In this document: one piece after another, positions 5,517 through 5,582 of the stretch
How the letters are laid out: every line of letters begins with the position of its first letter
How positions within the stretch are numbered: the stretch's first letter is position 1
NCBI GenBank assembly: GCA_025450375.1
Contig: JANWHO010000325.1
Coordinates: 1 to 5,582, forward strand
Direction: 5' to 3'
DNA: 5,582 bases
Origin: Chloroflexota bacterium
GTDB taxonomy: Bacteria > Chloroflexota > UBA5177 > JANWHV01
Notes under the pieces: generated by a model
Seen by the model: the letters and a program-made list of their open reading frames with translations, nothing else
What the model was told of the DNA's origin: nothing
Databases searched by the model: none
Translations under genes and position numbers: made by a program

Positions 5517-5549
5517 TCGGACGCGGACAGACGACCATCCGCGAACACT

Positions 5550-5578
5550 AATGTAGTCCTTTCCGCCTTGTGCGTCAA
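5550..5578 (-). promoter_or_regulatory. Sigma70-type promoter of tRNA-Asn
   Basis: On the minus strand, TTGACG (5573-5578, 5/6 to the -35) and TACATT (5550-5555, 4/6 to the -10) are separated by exactly 17 bp. The predicted start near 5543 leaves about 26 nt of leader before the mature tRNA 5' end at 5516. The spacing, hexamers and position upstream of a tRNA gene together make this the best promoter in the window. Confidence 0.75.
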
Positions 5579-5582
5579 GCTG

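Noticed and set aside
4455..5551. Several plus-strand frames opposite the epimerase and tRNA (for example 4743-5114, 4975-5388 and 5318-5551)
   Set aside because: They are antisense shadows; the last one even reads through the terminator and the tRNA gene.
1..5582. CRISPR array, insertion sequence, phage or toxin-antitoxin content
   Set aside because: There are no spaced direct repeats, no transposase or integrase motifs, no terminal inverted repeats, and none of the small genes shows recognisable toxin or antitoxin signatures.

Overview
The window is a piece of a GC-rich bacterial chromosome. It has a bacterial tRNA, sigma70-like promoter hexamers, Shine-Dalgarno sites, and GTG and TTG starts beside ATG. 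There are no phage, transposon, plasmid or CRISPR signs. The sequence does not fix the phylum. The mix of a CinA-like protein, a GT87-like glycosyltransferase, a DUF6941-like protein and several unrecognised small proteins suits an uncultured environmental lineage, but that is inference.

Layout on the left: a 3'-terminal gene fragment (1-225, +) is followed after 23 bp by a cinA-like gene (249-1448, +). CinA's N-terminal half is well conserved, but its C-terminal deamidase domain looks catalytically dead. The cinA 3' end is overlapped tail-to-tail over 147 bp by a multi-membrane-span GT87-like glycosyltransferase gene on the minus strand (1302-2576).

Layout in the middle: a 183-bp divergent region (2577-2759) carries two facing extended -10 promoters arranged nearly symmetrically. 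The rightward one would drive three closely spaced small genes: a Trp-rich 115-aa protein, a 132-aa protein with a Pro/Arg-rich linker, and a 148-aa DUF6941-like protein. This trio is the least characterised part of the window. It meets a 65-aa two-helix membrane protein gene (3991-4188, -), with the two stop codons overlapping inside a short hairpin.

Layout on the right: an extended-SDR NAD(P)-dependent sugar-nucleotide epimerase/dehydratase-like gene (4324-5364, -) lies behind a tRNA-Asn(GTT) gene (5445-5516, -). The tRNA has a good promoter upstream and a strong intrinsic terminator between it and the epimerase gene. The GT87 enzyme and the epimerase could both serve envelope or exopolysaccharide synthesis, but they are 1.7 kb apart and not in one operon. 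Otherwise the region looks like ordinary chromosome. The points most worth a second look are the degenerate CinA domain, the symmetric divergent promoter region, the small-gene trio and the palindromes inside it.
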